Shown: positions 25,393-35,943, counted from the first letter of the stretch. The stretch is DNA of 64,000 nt from Pseudoalteromonas phenolica (GCF_005876835.1 NZ_PPSW01000047.1:1-64000), one strand, 5' to 3'. Notes: generated from the letters alone by a model not told the origin. Program-made: numbers and translations.

Positions 25393-25437
25393 CGCTCCAG
25401 ACTACTCGAGAGTCTCAGATATATAAGAATAGGAGCG
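25393..25437 (+). promoter_or_regulatory. Leader structure that can hide the ribosome site of the YfcC-family gene
   Basis: CGCTCC (25393-25398) is complementary to GGAGCG (25432-25437), which contains the Shine-Dalgarno sequence of the next gene. Between them AGACT (25399-25403) pairs with AGTCT (25411-25415). In the transcript this nested hairpin would sequester the ribosome site. It matches no riboswitch family I know. Confidence 0.35.
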
Positions 25438-25442
25438 TGTAA

Positions 25443-26846
25443 ATGGGTAATTTAAAAGTACCCCATACCTTGATTTTGTTATTGGGCATGATGGTTGTGG
25501 CTTTATTTGCAACCTGGGTTGTGCCACAGGGCTTTTTTGAAACAAGTACGACTGAGTCAGGTCGTCAAATGGTTGTGGCAGGCACTTATGCGCAGGTTGC
25601 AGACAAAACTTATCTTACCCCATGGGATTTACTAACTTCTATTCCACGCGCTTTTGCTGCGGCGCAAGATGTCATTTTCTTTGTATTAATTGTGGGTGGT
25701 GTACTCGCAATCGCGCGTGCAACAGGCACTGTTGATGCGCTAATCGGTCGCCTTTTAGAAAAACATGGTACTAAACCACAACGTCTTATCTTTATGGTTG
25801 TATTTTGTTTTGCGCTTGCGTCTAGTGCAATCGGTACGGCAGGTGAATACATTCCTTTTGTATTAATTCTAGTAGGCCTTTGTAAGGCTATGCGCCTTGA
25901 TGCAATGACAGCGGTAGGTATGATTGTAGCGGGTTATGGTATCGGTTACGGTGTATCAGCATTTAACCCATTCACTGTTCTAATTGCTCAACAAATTGCT
26001 GAAGTACCTCAATATTCAGGTGTTTGGTTACGTTTTGCTATTTTCATTCCATTTGTTTTAATCGGTTTCCACCATGTTTGGAGCTACTCTAAAAAAGTGT
26101 ACGAAGATCCAAGCAAATCAATGATGATAGGTGTGCCTTGTCCTTTAGAAGGTCAAGAAAAACCATCTTACCCGCAATTAAATAAACGCCACCAGATGAT
26201 CTTAGGTAGCTTCATCTTTACGCTGGTTATTGCAATCTGGGGTATTTCTACAAAAGGCTGGTACTTAACGCAATTAGGTGGTGTATTTATCGCTTGGGGT
26301 GCTGTGGTTGCCGTATTAGGTAAATTATCTGCAGACGAAACTGCAAATCGTTTTATCGAAGGTGTGTCAGACCTAGTTACGACTGCAATCTTAATCGGTG
26401 TGGCTCGTGGTATCGCATTAGTACTGGAAGATGGTCAAATCTTACATACATTAGTTCATGCGATGTCTTTACCGCTTTCTTATGTGGGTGCTGAAGTATC
26501 AGCGGTGGGTATGTTAATCATCCAAACTTTATTAAATACCTTTATACCATCAGGCTCTGGGCAAGCCTATGTGACTATGCCATTGATGGCACCATTAGGC
26601 GATTTAGTGGGCGTGCCACGTCAGGTTGCAGTACTTGCGTATCAATTTGGTGATGGCTTCTCAAATATGATCATCCCAACAAATGCCGTACTAATGGGTA
26701 TTCTAGGTATGGCGGGTGTACCATATACACACTGGTTTAGATTCTGTCTGCCACTTATGCTTAAACTTATGGCCGCAGCATCTACCGTACTCGTTTTGGC
26801 TGTTATATTTGGTTATGGTTTAGACGTTCAACCTGTAATTAAATAA
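25443..26846 (+). CDS. YfcC-family membrane transporter
   Basis: The 467-residue protein has about twelve membrane spans and matches the YfcC/C4-dicarboxylate-carrier-like family. Marks are VPHTLILLLGMMVVALFATWVVPQGFF, SSAIGTAGEYIPFVLILVGLCKAMRLDAMTA, GYGIGYGVSAFNPFTVLIAQ and TLLNTFIPSGSGQAYVTMPLMAPLGDLVGV. Related proteins are annotated as dicarboxylate carriers or basic amino-acid antiporters, so the substrate is uncertain. AGGAG precedes the ATG, and a strong terminator follows at 26859-26892. It stands alone. Confidence 0.88.
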   Translation: MGNLKVPHTLILLLGMMVVALFATWVVPQGFFETSTTESGRQMVVAGTYAQVADKTYLTPWDLLTSIPRAFAAAQDVIFFVLIVGGVLAIARATGTVDALIGRLLEKHGTKPQRLIFMVVFCFALASSAIGTAGEYIPFVLILVGLCKAMRLDAMTAVGMIVAGYGIGYGVSAFNPFTVLIAQQIAEVPQYSGVWLRFAIFIPFVLIGFHHVWSYSKKVYEDPSKSMMIGVPCPLEGQEKPSYPQLNKRHQMILGSFIFTLVIAIWGISTKGWYLTQLGGVFIAWGAVVAVLGKLSADETANRFIEGVSDLVTTAILIGVARGIALVLEDGQILHTLVHAMSLPLSYVGAEVSAVGMLIIQTLLNTFIPSGSGQAYVTMPLMAPLGDLVGVPRQVAVLAYQFGDGFSNMIIPTNAVLMGILGMAGVPYTHWFRFCLPLMLKLMAAASTVLVLAVIFGYGLDVQPVIK

Positions 26847-26858
26847 TCACACCGTTTA

Positions 26859-26892
26859 AAATTGCTGCAATAATTTATTGTTGCAGCAATTT
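26859..26892 (+). terminator. Terminator hairpin after the YfcC-family gene
   Basis: AAATTGCTGCAA and TTGCAGCAATTT form a perfect 12-bp stem around a 10-base loop, 12 bp after the stop codon. A T-rich stretch follows at a short distance. Confidence 0.8.
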
Positions 26893-26992
26893 ATCTTCAT
26901 TTTTTTGATCTCACTACAAAACACTTCAAAATCCTTCCATTATTATTACGATTCGTGCATTTTGTATATACGTCGTTTAATTAGTGGGTCAC

Positions 26993-29506
26993 ATGACACT
27001 TTCTTTTAGCCATTTTTACAGTCTTGAGAATAGCCAAGCTAGGTATGAACAAGCCATTCAGATGATGTTTGAAGAGCTTACTCCTGTTCATTGCCTAATC
27101 GGGCAATTTGTTAATGGAAGAACTCAAGTACAAACAGTTTGTTATGCTAAGGACGGCGTTTTACAACCAAATATTACTTATGACCTTGCTGGTACTCCTT
27201 GCAATGATGCGCAAGATAGTGAAGGGGTCTGTATGCTTAACCATTGTCTGCAAGAGACTTATGTTGATGATGAATTATTAAGAGTTTTAAACATCAATAG
27301 TTATGCAGGTGTCACCTTACGTGCATTAGATCATACACCTATTGGCATAATGGTTTGTATGTACGAAGATGAAAGGCTATTAACCGACAGTCGGCAATCG
27401 TTTTTAAAAGAGTTAAGTTACATCGTTGGTGCAGAATTAAACCATAACTTAGAAATGGCTTCTCAAGATTTGATTTTAAAGCAGCTTGCAAAAGGTGAGC
27501 GCATTGCAAAACTAAGCTCTTGGAATTGGCATTTAGAACAAGATAAGCACTGGTTTAGTAAAGAAATGCGCCATCTTATTGGCAAGCATCATGATATAGA
27601 ATTAAGCCTAGATTGTTTTTTAGAGTGTTTAGAGCCAAGAGATAAAGAGCGACTAGAAGACTTGCTCTCGCTTTTAAAGCGTGGGGACATTGAGCAAATT
27701 GATACCACAGTACGACATAAGCTATTGTCTAAGCGCAAAGGTCTGATGCGCATTATTGGGCATATCGAAAATCAAAACGGTCCAATTTCTGAACGTGTTT
27801 TTACTGCTACAGTGCAAGACATATCTCAAATTAATGCACTAACAAAGCAACTAGAATTAACCAATGTGGTATTCGAACACGCCACAGATGCTATTATGAT
27901 CACAGATCATGAAAACAAAATAATCATGGTCAACAAAGCATTTGAAGATTTGACAGGTTATAAAGGCTTTGAACTAATGGGCCAAGACCCCGGGGTCCTT
28001 TCATCAGGTCAGCAAAGCAAACAGTTTTACAAAAAGATGTGGCATGCGCTAGAAACTTCGGGAACCTGGAAAGGTGAAATCTATAACCGACGTAAAAATG
28101 GTCAGATTTTCCCAGAAGAATTGACTTTAAGTGTCGTTAAAGATGAGTTAAATCAACCTACCAATTATGTCGCGATATTCAGAGACATCACTGAATGGAA
28201 GCGTAATGAAGCCCAATTAACGTTTTACGCAAATCATGAGCCGCTCACAGGCCTTACCAATCGTCGCTCATTTTTAGAGAACTTAGAACAAGTTATTTCA
28301 GAAAACCGCGCGAAGAAAAAAGAGTCTGTAGTTTTATTTATTGGCTTAGACCGGTTTAAAGAAGTCAATGACGTTTATGGCTCAGAGATTGGTGATAATG
28401 TTTTATTGTCAGTGGCTAAGCGAATAAAGAATGGTGTACGCCGGCAGGATATAGTTTGTCGTTATGGCGGTGATGAATTCGCTATTTTACTCCAAAACAG
28501 CGGCATAGATAATGCGATGCTTGTGGCTGAAAAAATTCAGTCTAAAATATCTCTTCCATATGTCTTTAATGAATTGTCGGTAGAGATCACAGCTTGTATT
28601 GGTGTAGCAGAATTAACATCAAATCAACCTTTGACTGCATCAACTCTAATCAGTCATGCAACGCATGCTTTGGGCTCAGCGAAGAAAACGTCACCAGGTC
28701 AAATCGCACTGTACAATGAAGCGATTCAAAATGCTTATTTACAGAAAATACACCTCAGAGACAAACTCAAAGAGGCCATAAAATACCAACTACTTTCAGT
28801 GCACTACCAGCCTATAATTGACTCAACGACAGGGGAAATTTGTAAGTTCGAAGCACTTGTGCGTTGGTCTGATAGTGAGCTTGGTGCTATCTCACCCGGG
28901 CAGTTTATTCCAATTGCCGAAGAGTTTGGTCTTATTCATCAAATCGGTCAGTTTGTACTAGAAAAGAGCTGTAAAGACTTGGCTAAAATTCACAGTCAAG
29001 GTCATACCCATATCTCAATTTCTATTAACCGCTCTGTTAATGAATTCAAAGCAAGTAACGATCAATATAAACAGATTATCAACGCGATTGAAGAAAACAA
29101 CTTGCCTTATAATGCATTAACGATTGAGGTGACTGAATCTGTTGCTGCCAATCAATATACATGGCAAGTACTGGGTGATCTTCAAAAGAGAGGTGTGCAA
29201 ATTGCGCTAGATGATTTCTGTACTGGTTATTCTTCGTTAAGCCATCTATTAAAGAGTCAGGTTGATTTCGTTAAAATTGATCGTTCTTTTATTGATACGC
29301 TTATCGACGACAAAAAAAAGCAAGCTATGGTGAAGTACCTTGTTGAACTAGGCGATGATATTGGCACACAGTTAATTGCAGAAGGGGTTGAACAAGAGGC
29401 GCAAGTGAACATGCTCAAGCAATTTGGTTGTCATAATGTGCAAGGATTCTTTTACAGTCCAGCAAAACCGATTTCAGTTTGCTTAGATATGCTTCACAAA
29501 TTGTAG
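26993..29506 (+). CDS. GAF-PAS-GGDEF-EAL cyclic di-GMP protein
   Basis: The ~837-residue protein is cytoplasmic. An N-terminal GAF-like region (about 1-150) is followed by two PAS-type regions, the clear one at about 285-400 (ATDAIMITDHENKIIMVNKAFEDLTGY). The GGDEF domain has an intact motif (CRYGGDEFAIL) and I-site RRQD. The EAL domain has FEALVRW, EVTES, DDFCTGYSSL (Cys replaces the usual Gly) and AEGVE. Both cyclase and phosphodiesterase activities are possible; which dominates cannot be read from sequence. I prefer the ATG at 26993 to a GTG nine bases upstream. A terminator follows. Confidence 0.9.
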   Translation: MTLSFSHFYSLENSQARYEQAIQMMFEELTPVHCLIGQFVNGRTQVQTVCYAKDGVLQPNITYDLAGTPCNDAQDSEGVCMLNHCLQETYVDDELLRVLNINSYAGVTLRALDHTPIGIMVCMYEDERLLTDSRQSFLKELSYIVGAELNHNLEMASQDLILKQLAKGERIAKLSSWNWHLEQDKHWFSKEMRHLIGKHHDIELSLDCFLECLEPRDKERLEDLLSLLKRGDIEQIDTTVRHKLLSKRKGLMRIIGHIENQNGPISERVFTATVQDISQINALTKQLELTNVVFEHATDAIMITDHENKIIMVNKAFEDLTGYKGFELMGQDPGVLSSGQQSKQFYKKMWHALETSGTWKGEIYNRRKNGQIFPEELTLSVVKDELNQPTNYVAIFRDITEWKRNEAQLTFYANHEPLTGLTNRRSFLENLEQVISENRAKKKESVVLFIGLDRFKEVNDVYGSEIGDNVLLSVAKRIKNGVRRQDIVCRYGGDEFAILLQNSGIDNAMLVAEKIQSKISLPYVFNELSVEITACIGVAELTSNQPLTASTLISHATHALGSAKKTSPGQIALYNEAIQNAYLQKIHLRDKLKEAIKYQLLSVHYQPIIDSTTGEICKFEALVRWSDSELGAISPGQFIPIAEEFGLIHQIGQFVLEKSCKDLAKIHSQGHTHISISINRSVNEFKASNDQYKQIINAIEENNLPYNALTIEVTESVAANQYTWQVLGDLQKRGVQIALDDFCTGYSSLSHLLKSQVDFVKIDRSFIDTLIDDKKKQAMVKYLVELGDDIGTQLIAEGVEQEAQVNMLKQFGCHNVQGFFYSPAKPISVCLDMLHKL

Positions 29507-29514
29507 TCAAAGTT

Positions 29515-29538
29515 AGGCACTCACTAGAGTGAGTGCCT
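29515..29538. terminator. Bidirectional terminator hairpin
   Basis: AGGCACTCACT-AG-AGTGAGTGCCT is a perfect 11-bp stem followed by GTTTATT. It lies between the convergent GGDEF-EAL and hemH genes. Confidence 0.85.
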
Positions 29539-29551
29539 GTTTATTACGTGT

Positions 29552-30568
29552 TTATAAGTTTGGCTCTAATACATCATATAATGCGTCAATATGATCATCT
29601 CTGTCATTTAACGCAGCAATATAGCGATACTTTTCACCACCCGCTTCTTCGAAAATCTCGCGATTTTCTTCCTCTAATTCTTCTAGTGTTTCTAAGCAGT
29701 CAGCGCTGAAAGCAGGACTGATAATGGCGATATCTTTGATCCCATCTTTAGGAAAAGACTCGAGGGTTGCATCAGTGTATGGCTTTAACCATTCAGCTTT
29801 ACCGAAACGACTTTGGAAAGTTGTCATAACTAACTCTTTATCTAAGCCTAATTTCTCAACGACTAATCGCGTGGTTTGATGACAAAGGCAGTGATATGGG
29901 TCGCCATGATCTAAAAATTGTTTTGGCATACCATGGTAAGAGAAAACAATTTTTTGTGGCGTACCATGTTTATCTAAGTCTTCTTGAATACTATTAGCAA
30001 GAGACTCTATGTATAGTGGGTTTGTGTGATAGCCATTGATAAAATGGAACTCAGGAACCCAGCGCCATTTTTTTAATACACGTGCAATCGCATCAAATGT
30101 TGAGCCAGTCGTCGGGCTTGAGTACTGAGGGTATAAAGGAAACACAACAATGCGAGTGATACCTTTATCTCTTAGTTTTTCCAAACCTGCTTCAATTGAA
30201 GGGTTGCCATAACGCATCGCAAGCTCGACTTCTACGTTATGGTGATTGGCTTTTAACTTCTCGGCGATTTTGTCAGCTTGTTGCTGAGAAATATGAATAA
30301 GCGGCGAACCGTTTTCAGTCCAAATACTTTCATAAGCTTTGGCTGATTTCTTTGGGCGAACTCGTAAAATAATGCCATGAAGGATCATTAACCATATTAG
30401 GCGCGGTATCTCGACAATTCTTGGATCTGATAAGAATTCGGCCAAATAAACACGTAAGGCTTTAGGCGTTGGTGCATCCGGGCTACCTAAGTTGGTTACC
30501 AAAATACCTGTCTTTTTATTAAAACGACCCTCATGCGGGTTGTCAGTGATCGCAGAAAAACGAGACAC
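29552..30568 (-). CDS. hemH: Ferrochelatase
   Basis: This 338-residue enzyme inserts ferrous iron into protoporphyrin IX, the last step of haem synthesis, at the cytoplasmic face of the membrane. Family motifs are TGILVTNLGSPDAPTPKALRVYLAEFLSDPRI, VVFPLYPQYSSPTTGS, the catalytic-His segment FSYHGMPKQFLDHGD, and the CLETLEELEEENREIF stretch near the C terminus. Length and start fit E. coli HemH. It is monocistronic; I see no obvious Fur box in the 260-bp gap upstream, which is shared with the divergent chemoreceptor gene. Confidence 0.96.
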   Translation of the reverse strand: MSRFSAITDNPHEGRFNKKTGILVTNLGSPDAPTPKALRVYLAEFLSDPRIVEIPRLIWLMILHGIILRVRPKKSAKAYESIWTENGSPLIHISQQQADKIAEKLKANHHNVEVELAMRYGNPSIEAGLEKLRDKGITRIVVFPLYPQYSSPTTGSTFDAIARVLKKWRWVPEFHFINGYHTNPLYIESLANSIQEDLDKHGTPQKIVFSYHGMPKQFLDHGDPYHCLCHQTTRLVVEKLGLDKELVMTTFQSRFGKAEWLKPYTDATLESFPKDGIKDIAIISPAFSADCLETLEELEEENREIFEEAGGEKYRYIAALNDRDDHIDALYDVLEPNL

Positions 30569-30828
30569 AAAATGCTCCTTTATAAATTACCATTCTTTAA
30601 AAAAGTGAGACGGTGTTGAGAGTGGAAGATTTTACAAGATTTTCAATACGTTCGACACCTAAAAGCAGATCATTCTTGTGTCAGAACAAAGTACAGATGT
30701 TTTTATAGTCATTTAGTATTAAATTTTCTGCTAATTATTAAATATTGTTTGCGTATTAAATAATTTATCAGTAGATTTCGTGCCCCGAAATCAATCTAAA
30801 TTCTGCTGTTTTACATTAGAGGGGCATA

Positions 30829-32379
30829 ATGAGAAACAACCAGCCAATTACTGCAAATCGCAAAACCTTTTCTTCTGATGTGAAATTAATCTCTGTTACT
30901 GACTTGCAAGGCAATATTATCGAGTGTAATGAAGAATTTATTGCTATCAGTGGCTTCAGCAGAGAAGAGTTGATTGGTCAACCCCACAATATAGTCCGAC
31001 ACCCTGATATGCCTGAAGTGGCATTCAAAACCATGTGGGCAGAACTTAAACAAGGTAAGCCGTGGATGGGCTTGGTTAAAAATCGTTGTAAAAATGGTGA
31101 TTATTATTGGGTGGATGCTTATGTCACTCCTGTTACTGAGCATGGCAAAGTTGTAGGATATGAATCAGTAAGAAGCGTCCCTAGTGAATCAGCAATAAAA
31201 CGTGCTGAGCTTACTTATGGACGAGTGAAACAAAATAAAACCGGGTTTAACTTCCGCGTCGATACTTATTACGCAGCACTCGCCGTTATTTTGGTTTTAT
31301 GTGTGGCTGCATTTATTTCAGGTTACCAAGTCGCGGCTTTTGCTTCTTCTATTCTTGCTACTATTTTAACCATCGCCCTAAAAAGCAAACAAAAGAATCA
31401 CTATTTCAAAGCATTAAGCAATGAACTTTCGAGTAGCTTTAGTGATGACATTGCTAAGTCCGTTTATTCAACTTACCCAAGTGATATTGCTGACTTACAT
31501 GTACGAATTCTGAGTGAGCGAGCGCATTTAGACACCGTTGTGACCCGTATTGCTGATGCGGCAAAGCATGTATCTAAAGGAGCGAACTCCTCTTTATCTA
31601 TGGCGCAAAATGCCAATACACAATTAGAACAGCAGCAATTACAGACCGAGCAAGTCGCAACAGCTATGAACGAAATGAGTATGACCATTAACGATGTGTC
31701 GGGTCATGTTCAAGCAACGGCTGAGCAAGCGGGTCAATCACACGATCTTGCAACACAAAGTGCTGAATACAGCGATCAAACCAAGCGTGCAATAGAGTCA
31801 TTAACAAATACCGTGTTAAACATTAAGCACTCTGTAGAAGGGGTATCTAAGCAAACTTCACGTATCGCAGATGCGGCTCAGTTTATTGAACAAATCGCGG
31901 AGCAAACAAACTTGTTAGCTCTAAATGCTGCAATTGAAGCAGCTCGTGCCGGCGATCAGGGGCGAGGCTTTGCCGTAGTTGCGGATGAAGTTCGCAGTCT
32001 TGCTAAGAGAACTCAGCAATCTACACAAGAAATTCAAGGTATTATCAACGAATTATCACAAAGTACAGAACATGCAGTAGTCGTCGCTGAACAAGGTGAG
32101 CAAGAATCTCAGCAGGGCATGGCTCATTTGCTACAAAGCAGCGACATGCTGGTTCAAATCAATGAATCAATTGATAAAATTAATGATATGTCACTGCAAA
32201 TTGCTGCGGCCATCGAAGAGCAAGCGAATGTTTCTGAAGATATTAATCAACAAGTCGTTAATATTGCTTCATTAGCAGGTGACAGTTTACATAGCGCTAC
32301 AAGTGTTGAACAAGCAAGCCAAACACTCACGCAAGTATCTCAAGATATGGTTGAATTGGTAGTGCGATTTAAACGTTAA
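30829..32379 (+). CDS. Aer-type PAS methyl-accepting chemotaxis protein
   Basis: The 516-residue protein has the Aer architecture. An N-terminal PAS domain (about 20-125, with [43 protein letters not shown]) is followed by a hydrophobic hairpin (about 146-183) that anchors it to the inner membrane from the cytoplasmic side, then a signalling domain with tip [33 protein letters not shown]. Aer uses FAD in the PAS domain to sense redox state; the FAD pocket is likely but not provable here. AGAGGGGC precedes the start. It feeds into CheA/CheW encoded elsewhere. Confidence 0.93.
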   Translation: MRNNQPITANRKTFSSDVKLISVTDLQGNIIECNEEFIAISGFSREELIGQPHNIVRHPDMPEVAFKTMWAELKQGKPWMGLVKNRCKNGDYYWVDAYVTPVTEHGKVVGYESVRSVPSESAIKRAELTYGRVKQNKTGFNFRVDTYYAALAVILVLCVAAFISGYQVAAFASSILATILTIALKSKQKNHYFKALSNELSSSFSDDIAKSVYSTYPSDIADLHVRILSERAHLDTVVTRIADAAKHVSKGANSSLSMAQNANTQLEQQQLQTEQVATAMNEMSMTINDVSGHVQATAEQAGQSHDLATQSAEYSDQTKRAIESLTNTVLNIKHSVEGVSKQTSRIADAAQFIEQIAEQTNLLALNAAIEAARAGDQGRGFAVVADEVRSLAKRTQQSTQEIQGIINELSQSTEHAVVVAEQGEQESQQGMAHLLQSSDMLVQINESIDKINDMSLQIAAAIEEQANVSEDINQQVVNIASLAGDSLHSATSVEQASQTLTQVSQDMVELVVRFKR

Positions 32380-32492
32380 AACGGTGTATGAAACAACTGC
32401 TATATCAACCCTGATAATAAGCTCGTCGGTATTATTTGGGGTTGATATTATGCTATCTTAGCTAAGCAATTGTTAACATGGAATTTCGCATC

Positions 32493-34436
32493 ATGACCGA
32501 GTCGGTGCTTCATCAAACCTTAGCGCAATATTTTGGCTTTTCAGAATTTAGACCAGGCCAAGAGCAAACAATCACCCAGCTAGTAAACGGCCATTCTAGT
32601 CTTGCTATCTTTCCAACGGGGTCAGGCAAATCCCTATGCTATCAGTTGACAGCCTTACAGCTCCCTAATTTAACTTTAGTGATTTCGCCTTTACTGGCGT
32701 TAATGAAAGATCAGCTTGAATTTTTAAAAAGCAAAGGCATTAATGCAGCCAGTTTAGATTCCACGTTAAATCGTGAAGAAAGTCAGTCAGTGATGCAAAA
32801 TGTCAGAAATGGCAGCACAAAGGTATTAATGATCTCGGTTGAGCGTTTTAAAAATGAGCGTTTTAGAGAATTCATTAAGCAAGTACCAATTTCTATGCTG
32901 GTTGTTGATGAAGCGCACTGTATCTCTGAATGGGGTCATAACTTTAGACCTGATTATCTCAAATTACCTGACTATCGTAACGAATTAGATATTCCACTGG
33001 TGTTGTTATTAACTGCAACAGCCACAAAAAAAGTAAAGCACGACATGGCTAACCGTTTTGATATAAAACCAGAGCATATAGTCCAAACTGGTTTTTATCG
33101 CGATAATCTAGATTTAAGTGTTTATGCTTATCCTGAAGAAGAGAAAGTTCCTGCACTTATAGGTTACTTAAAACAACAAACCGGCGCAGGGATTGTTTAT
33201 GTAACGCTGCAACAACAAGCCGAGCAAGTTGCAAAGCAATTACAAGCTGCAGGCATTAATGCTGCTGCATATCATGCAGGTTTAGACGATGGACTACGTC
33301 AAAGTATTCAAAATGACTTCATGAGTAACCAAAAGCAAGTGATAGTTGCCACCATTGCATTCGGTATGGGCATTGATAAATCAGATATCCGTTTTGTGGT
33401 GCATCATGACTTGCCAAAATCGATAGAGAATTATAGCCAAGAGATTGGGCGAGCAGGCCGTGATGGACAATTTTCAGAATGTATCACGCTAGCAAATTTA
33501 GATGGTGTTGCTACGCTTGAGAACTTTGTATATGCCGATACGCCTGAACAAACGAGTATTCAAGCACTGATTGAAAAAATTCAATCTCAGCAACATCTTG
33601 GTTTATGGGAAATGCAGGAGCTTAGTGCGTCTAAGGTCAGTAATATAAGGCTCCTTGCGCTGAAAACTCTGTTGGTACAACTTGAATTAAAAGATGTGAT
33701 TGAAGCTAAATACGCCTTTTATGCCGATTTTAGATTTAAATGGTTGCACACAGAACACAAAATTTTAAGCCTGTTTGATCCAAATCGACAGCAATTTATC
33801 CAGCAAATATTTGCCAACACACACTTTAAAAAAGTGTGGGGCACTGTTGATATTCAAGCCTTAGTGCAACAAGGGCAAGATAGAAATCGTATTGTTGCCG
33901 CCTTAGATTATCTAAATGAGCAAGGGCTTATCGAACTTGAATCAAAGCGTATGATGCAGGTTTATCAAGTTGATGAAAGTAAGTTAGCCCAGCCAGATTT
34001 AGCGAAAGAGCTTGCCGATTACTTTATAGAAAAAGAGCAAGCTGAGGTTAAGCGTATTGCTGCTATGCTTCGTTTCTTTGAGTTAAATACGTGCTTGAGT
34101 TACAACTTGGCAAGATATTTTGATGACACAAATGCGCCAGAGCAGTGCGGTCACTGCTCAGCGTGTCGAGGGCAAGTTGCTAAACTTGAGCAGTCTAAAT
34201 CAACTGAGTTCCCATCAGATGAAGCATTAAGAAATGACTTGAATGCATTGAGGCAACATTTAATGCAAATAGGTGTTGCGCCAAGTTTAGCAATACTCAC
34301 CCGTTTCTTAACAGGTATGACTTCACCTCTATCGACATCTTCGAAATTTAGACAACGCGCTGGGTTTGGCTGTTGTACAGATATTCGCTATCAAGCGGTG
34401 CTGACTAAAGTCAAACAACTAGGGTTTGGGGCTTAA
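32493..34436 (+). CDS. recQ: RecQ-family ATP-dependent DNA helicase
   Basis: This superfamily 2 3'-5' helicase is about 647 residues long. Walker A is FPTGSGKSLCYQ and motif II is VVDEAHCISEWGHNFRPDY. VATIAFGMGIDKSDIRFVVHHDLPKS and YSQEIGRAGRDG give motifs V and VI. A Cys cluster (CLSYN...CGHC..C) resembles the RecQ zinc site, but I see no HRDC domain; the C terminus instead has SLAILTRFLTGMTSPLSTS. It is thus a divergent RecQ, perhaps not the orthologue of E. coli RecQ. An upstream ATG at 32478 is also possible. anmK follows after 2 bp, so they are probably co-transcribed. Confidence 0.9.
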   Translation: MTESVLHQTLAQYFGFSEFRPGQEQTITQLVNGHSSLAIFPTGSGKSLCYQLTALQLPNLTLVISPLLALMKDQLEFLKSKGINAASLDSTLNREESQSVMQNVRNGSTKVLMISVERFKNERFREFIKQVPISMLVVDEAHCISEWGHNFRPDYLKLPDYRNELDIPLVLLLTATATKKVKHDMANRFDIKPEHIVQTGFYRDNLDLSVYAYPEEEKVPALIGYLKQQTGAGIVYVTLQQQAEQVAKQLQAAGINAAAYHAGLDDGLRQSIQNDFMSNQKQVIVATIAFGMGIDKSDIRFVVHHDLPKSIENYSQEIGRAGRDGQFSECITLANLDGVATLENFVYADTPEQTSIQALIEKIQSQQHLGLWEMQELSASKVSNIRLLALKTLLVQLELKDVIEAKYAFYADFRFKWLHTEHKILSLFDPNRQQFIQQIFANTHFKKVWGTVDIQALVQQGQDRNRIVAALDYLNEQGLIELESKRMMQVYQVDESKLAQPDLAKELADYFIEKEQAEVKRIAAMLRFFELNTCLSYNLARYFDDTNAPEQCGHCSACRGQVAKLEQSKSTEFPSDEALRNDLNALRQHLMQIGVAPSLAILTRFLTGMTSPLSTSSKFRQRAGFGCCTDIRYQAVLTKVKQLGFGA

Positions 34437-34438
34437 AA

Positions 34439-35614
34439 GTGCGTAAAAACATTGAACAGTTATACCACGTTTCACAAAAACCAAAACGCCACATTATTGG
34501 TTTAATGAGTGGTACGTCACTTGATGGGCTAGACATCGCTTTGTGTGAAATAAGTGGTTGTGGCACGGGTACAAAAGTGACTTTAAAACACTTCAAAACA
34601 GTTGATTACCCTGATGAAGTTAAAAGTAAAATTAGAACTGTATTTGCCAAACCACAAGTATCGCTAGAATACCTCACACTTCTAAACCCTTGGATAGGGA
34701 AGTATCACGGTCAACTGATCAACCAAGCTCTAAAAGCGTGGCAAGTTAATCCCAAAGACATAGATGCCATAGCCAGTCATGGTCAAACAATCTATCACTG
34801 CCCCAAACATCAGCATGAGTTTGAAGACTTTGGTAATGCCACCTTACAAATAGGCGATGGAGATCACCTTGCTGTCGAAACGGACATACTCACTTTGAGC
34901 GACTTCAGACAAAAGCATATTGCAGCGGGTGGTGAAGGTGCGCCATTAGCACAGTTTGGCGATTATTTTTGCTTCTCATCGAACTCTGAACACCGTGTTT
35001 TATTGAATCTAGGTGGCATCGCCAATATCACTTATTTACCAAAGGCAGGCAGCTTCAACGACATGCTGTGTAGTGATTTGGGCCCAGGTAACACCATTAT
35101 GGACGCCTACATGCAGAAGCATTTCGACCAAGCGTTTGATAGTGATGGTGTTATTTCTTCGAAAGGCTGCGTTAACCAAGCTTTATTATCTAAGCTTTTA
35201 GATGACGATTTTGTCGGGTTAGAACTCCCTAAATCAACAGGACCAGAGGTATTTAATTTAGCTTACTTACAAACTGCACAGGAAGGCTCAAACACAACTC
35301 ACTTGAAGCATGAAGATGTTATGGCAACTTTGTGTGAGTTGAGTGCATTACTAATAGCTAAGCAGCTCAATCACCTTTCAGAAAATAAAGAACTTAATGT
35401 TTATGCCAGTGGTGGTGGGGTGCATAATCCAATATTGATGCAAAGAATTCAGGGATTAGTCTCTACTGACGTAGTAATTGAAAACAGTAATAAAATTGAT
35501 TTAGACCCAGATGCAAAAGAAGCGATTTTATTTGCTGTGTTGGCAAACGAGTGTTTAGTTGGTAATTCTATTGAGTTTGGGGTGAGTATGGGAAAATTAA
35601 GTTTTCCAAATTAA
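34439..35614 (+). CDS. anmK: Anhydro-N-acetylmuramic acid kinase
   Basis: The 391-residue enzyme phosphorylates 1,6-anhydro-MurNAc with hydrolytic ring opening, giving MurNAc-6-phosphate in peptidoglycan recycling. Motifs are IIGLMSGTSLDGLDIAL (ATP phosphate loop), ASHGQTIYH, TLQIGDGDHLA, GGEGAPLAQFGDYF, LNLGGIANITYL and DLGPGNTIMDAYM. The start is GTG at 34439, preceded by GGGG; no ATG lies upstream of the conserved GLMSGTS. It directly follows recQ. A decayed REP cluster begins just after the stop. Confidence 0.94.
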   Translation: MRKNIEQLYHVSQKPKRHIIGLMSGTSLDGLDIALCEISGCGTGTKVTLKHFKTVDYPDEVKSKIRTVFAKPQVSLEYLTLLNPWIGKYHGQLINQALKAWQVNPKDIDAIASHGQTIYHCPKHQHEFEDFGNATLQIGDGDHLAVETDILTLSDFRQKHIAAGGEGAPLAQFGDYFCFSSNSEHRVLLNLGGIANITYLPKAGSFNDMLCSDLGPGNTIMDAYMQKHFDQAFDSDGVISSKGCVNQALLSKLLDDDFVGLELPKSTGPEVFNLAYLQTAQEGSNTTHLKHEDVMATLCELSALLIAKQLNHLSENKELNVYASGGGVHNPILMQRIQGLVSTDVVIENSNKIDLDPDAKEAILFAVLANECLVGNSIEFGVSMGKLSFPN

Positions 35615-35620
35615 CTCAAA

Positions 35621-35881
35621 TTACGTGAAATGAATTCGCTGTTACCGAGGCCGTTTAGCTCGGTAGGACTTACTTTACGTCGGGTAAGCGTTTCAAACTC
35701 AGACGCGAAATGAATTCGCTGCTACCGAGGGGGAAGTTGGGTAGTACTGACTTTATGTCGGGTTCGTGTTTTAAAGTCAGTCTGCAATAGAAAACGTAAA
35801 ATAAATTCGCTGTAAAAGATTCGAGATGAATTTGCTGTAGTATTGGGTAAACTCGGTAGCACCGACTTAATGTCGGGTTAA
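35621..35881. repeat. Degenerate REP family A cluster
   Basis: This gap holds several decayed copies of the 78-bp REP unit. Recognisable pieces are GTGAAATGAATTCGCTG, CTCGGTAGGACTTACTTTACG, GACGCGAAATGAATTCGCTG with CTACCG, GGTAGTACTGACTTTATGTC and CGGTAGCACCGACTTAATGTC. Spacing is irregular and many stems carry mismatches, so this is an older cluster than those at 47 and 62 kb. No gene is seen in it. Confidence 0.85.
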
Positions 35882-35918
35882 GTTTCTTTTATTTTATGCA
35901 TCCACATGAAAGAAAAAA

Positions 35919-35943
35919 AAGCCCCGCTAAATTAGCGGGGCTG
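35919..35943 (-). terminator. Intrinsic terminator of the gene at 35961
   Basis: On the minus strand AGCCCCGCTAA and TTAGCGGGGCT form an 11-bp stem with a T loop, followed by eight Ts. Confidence 0.92.
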
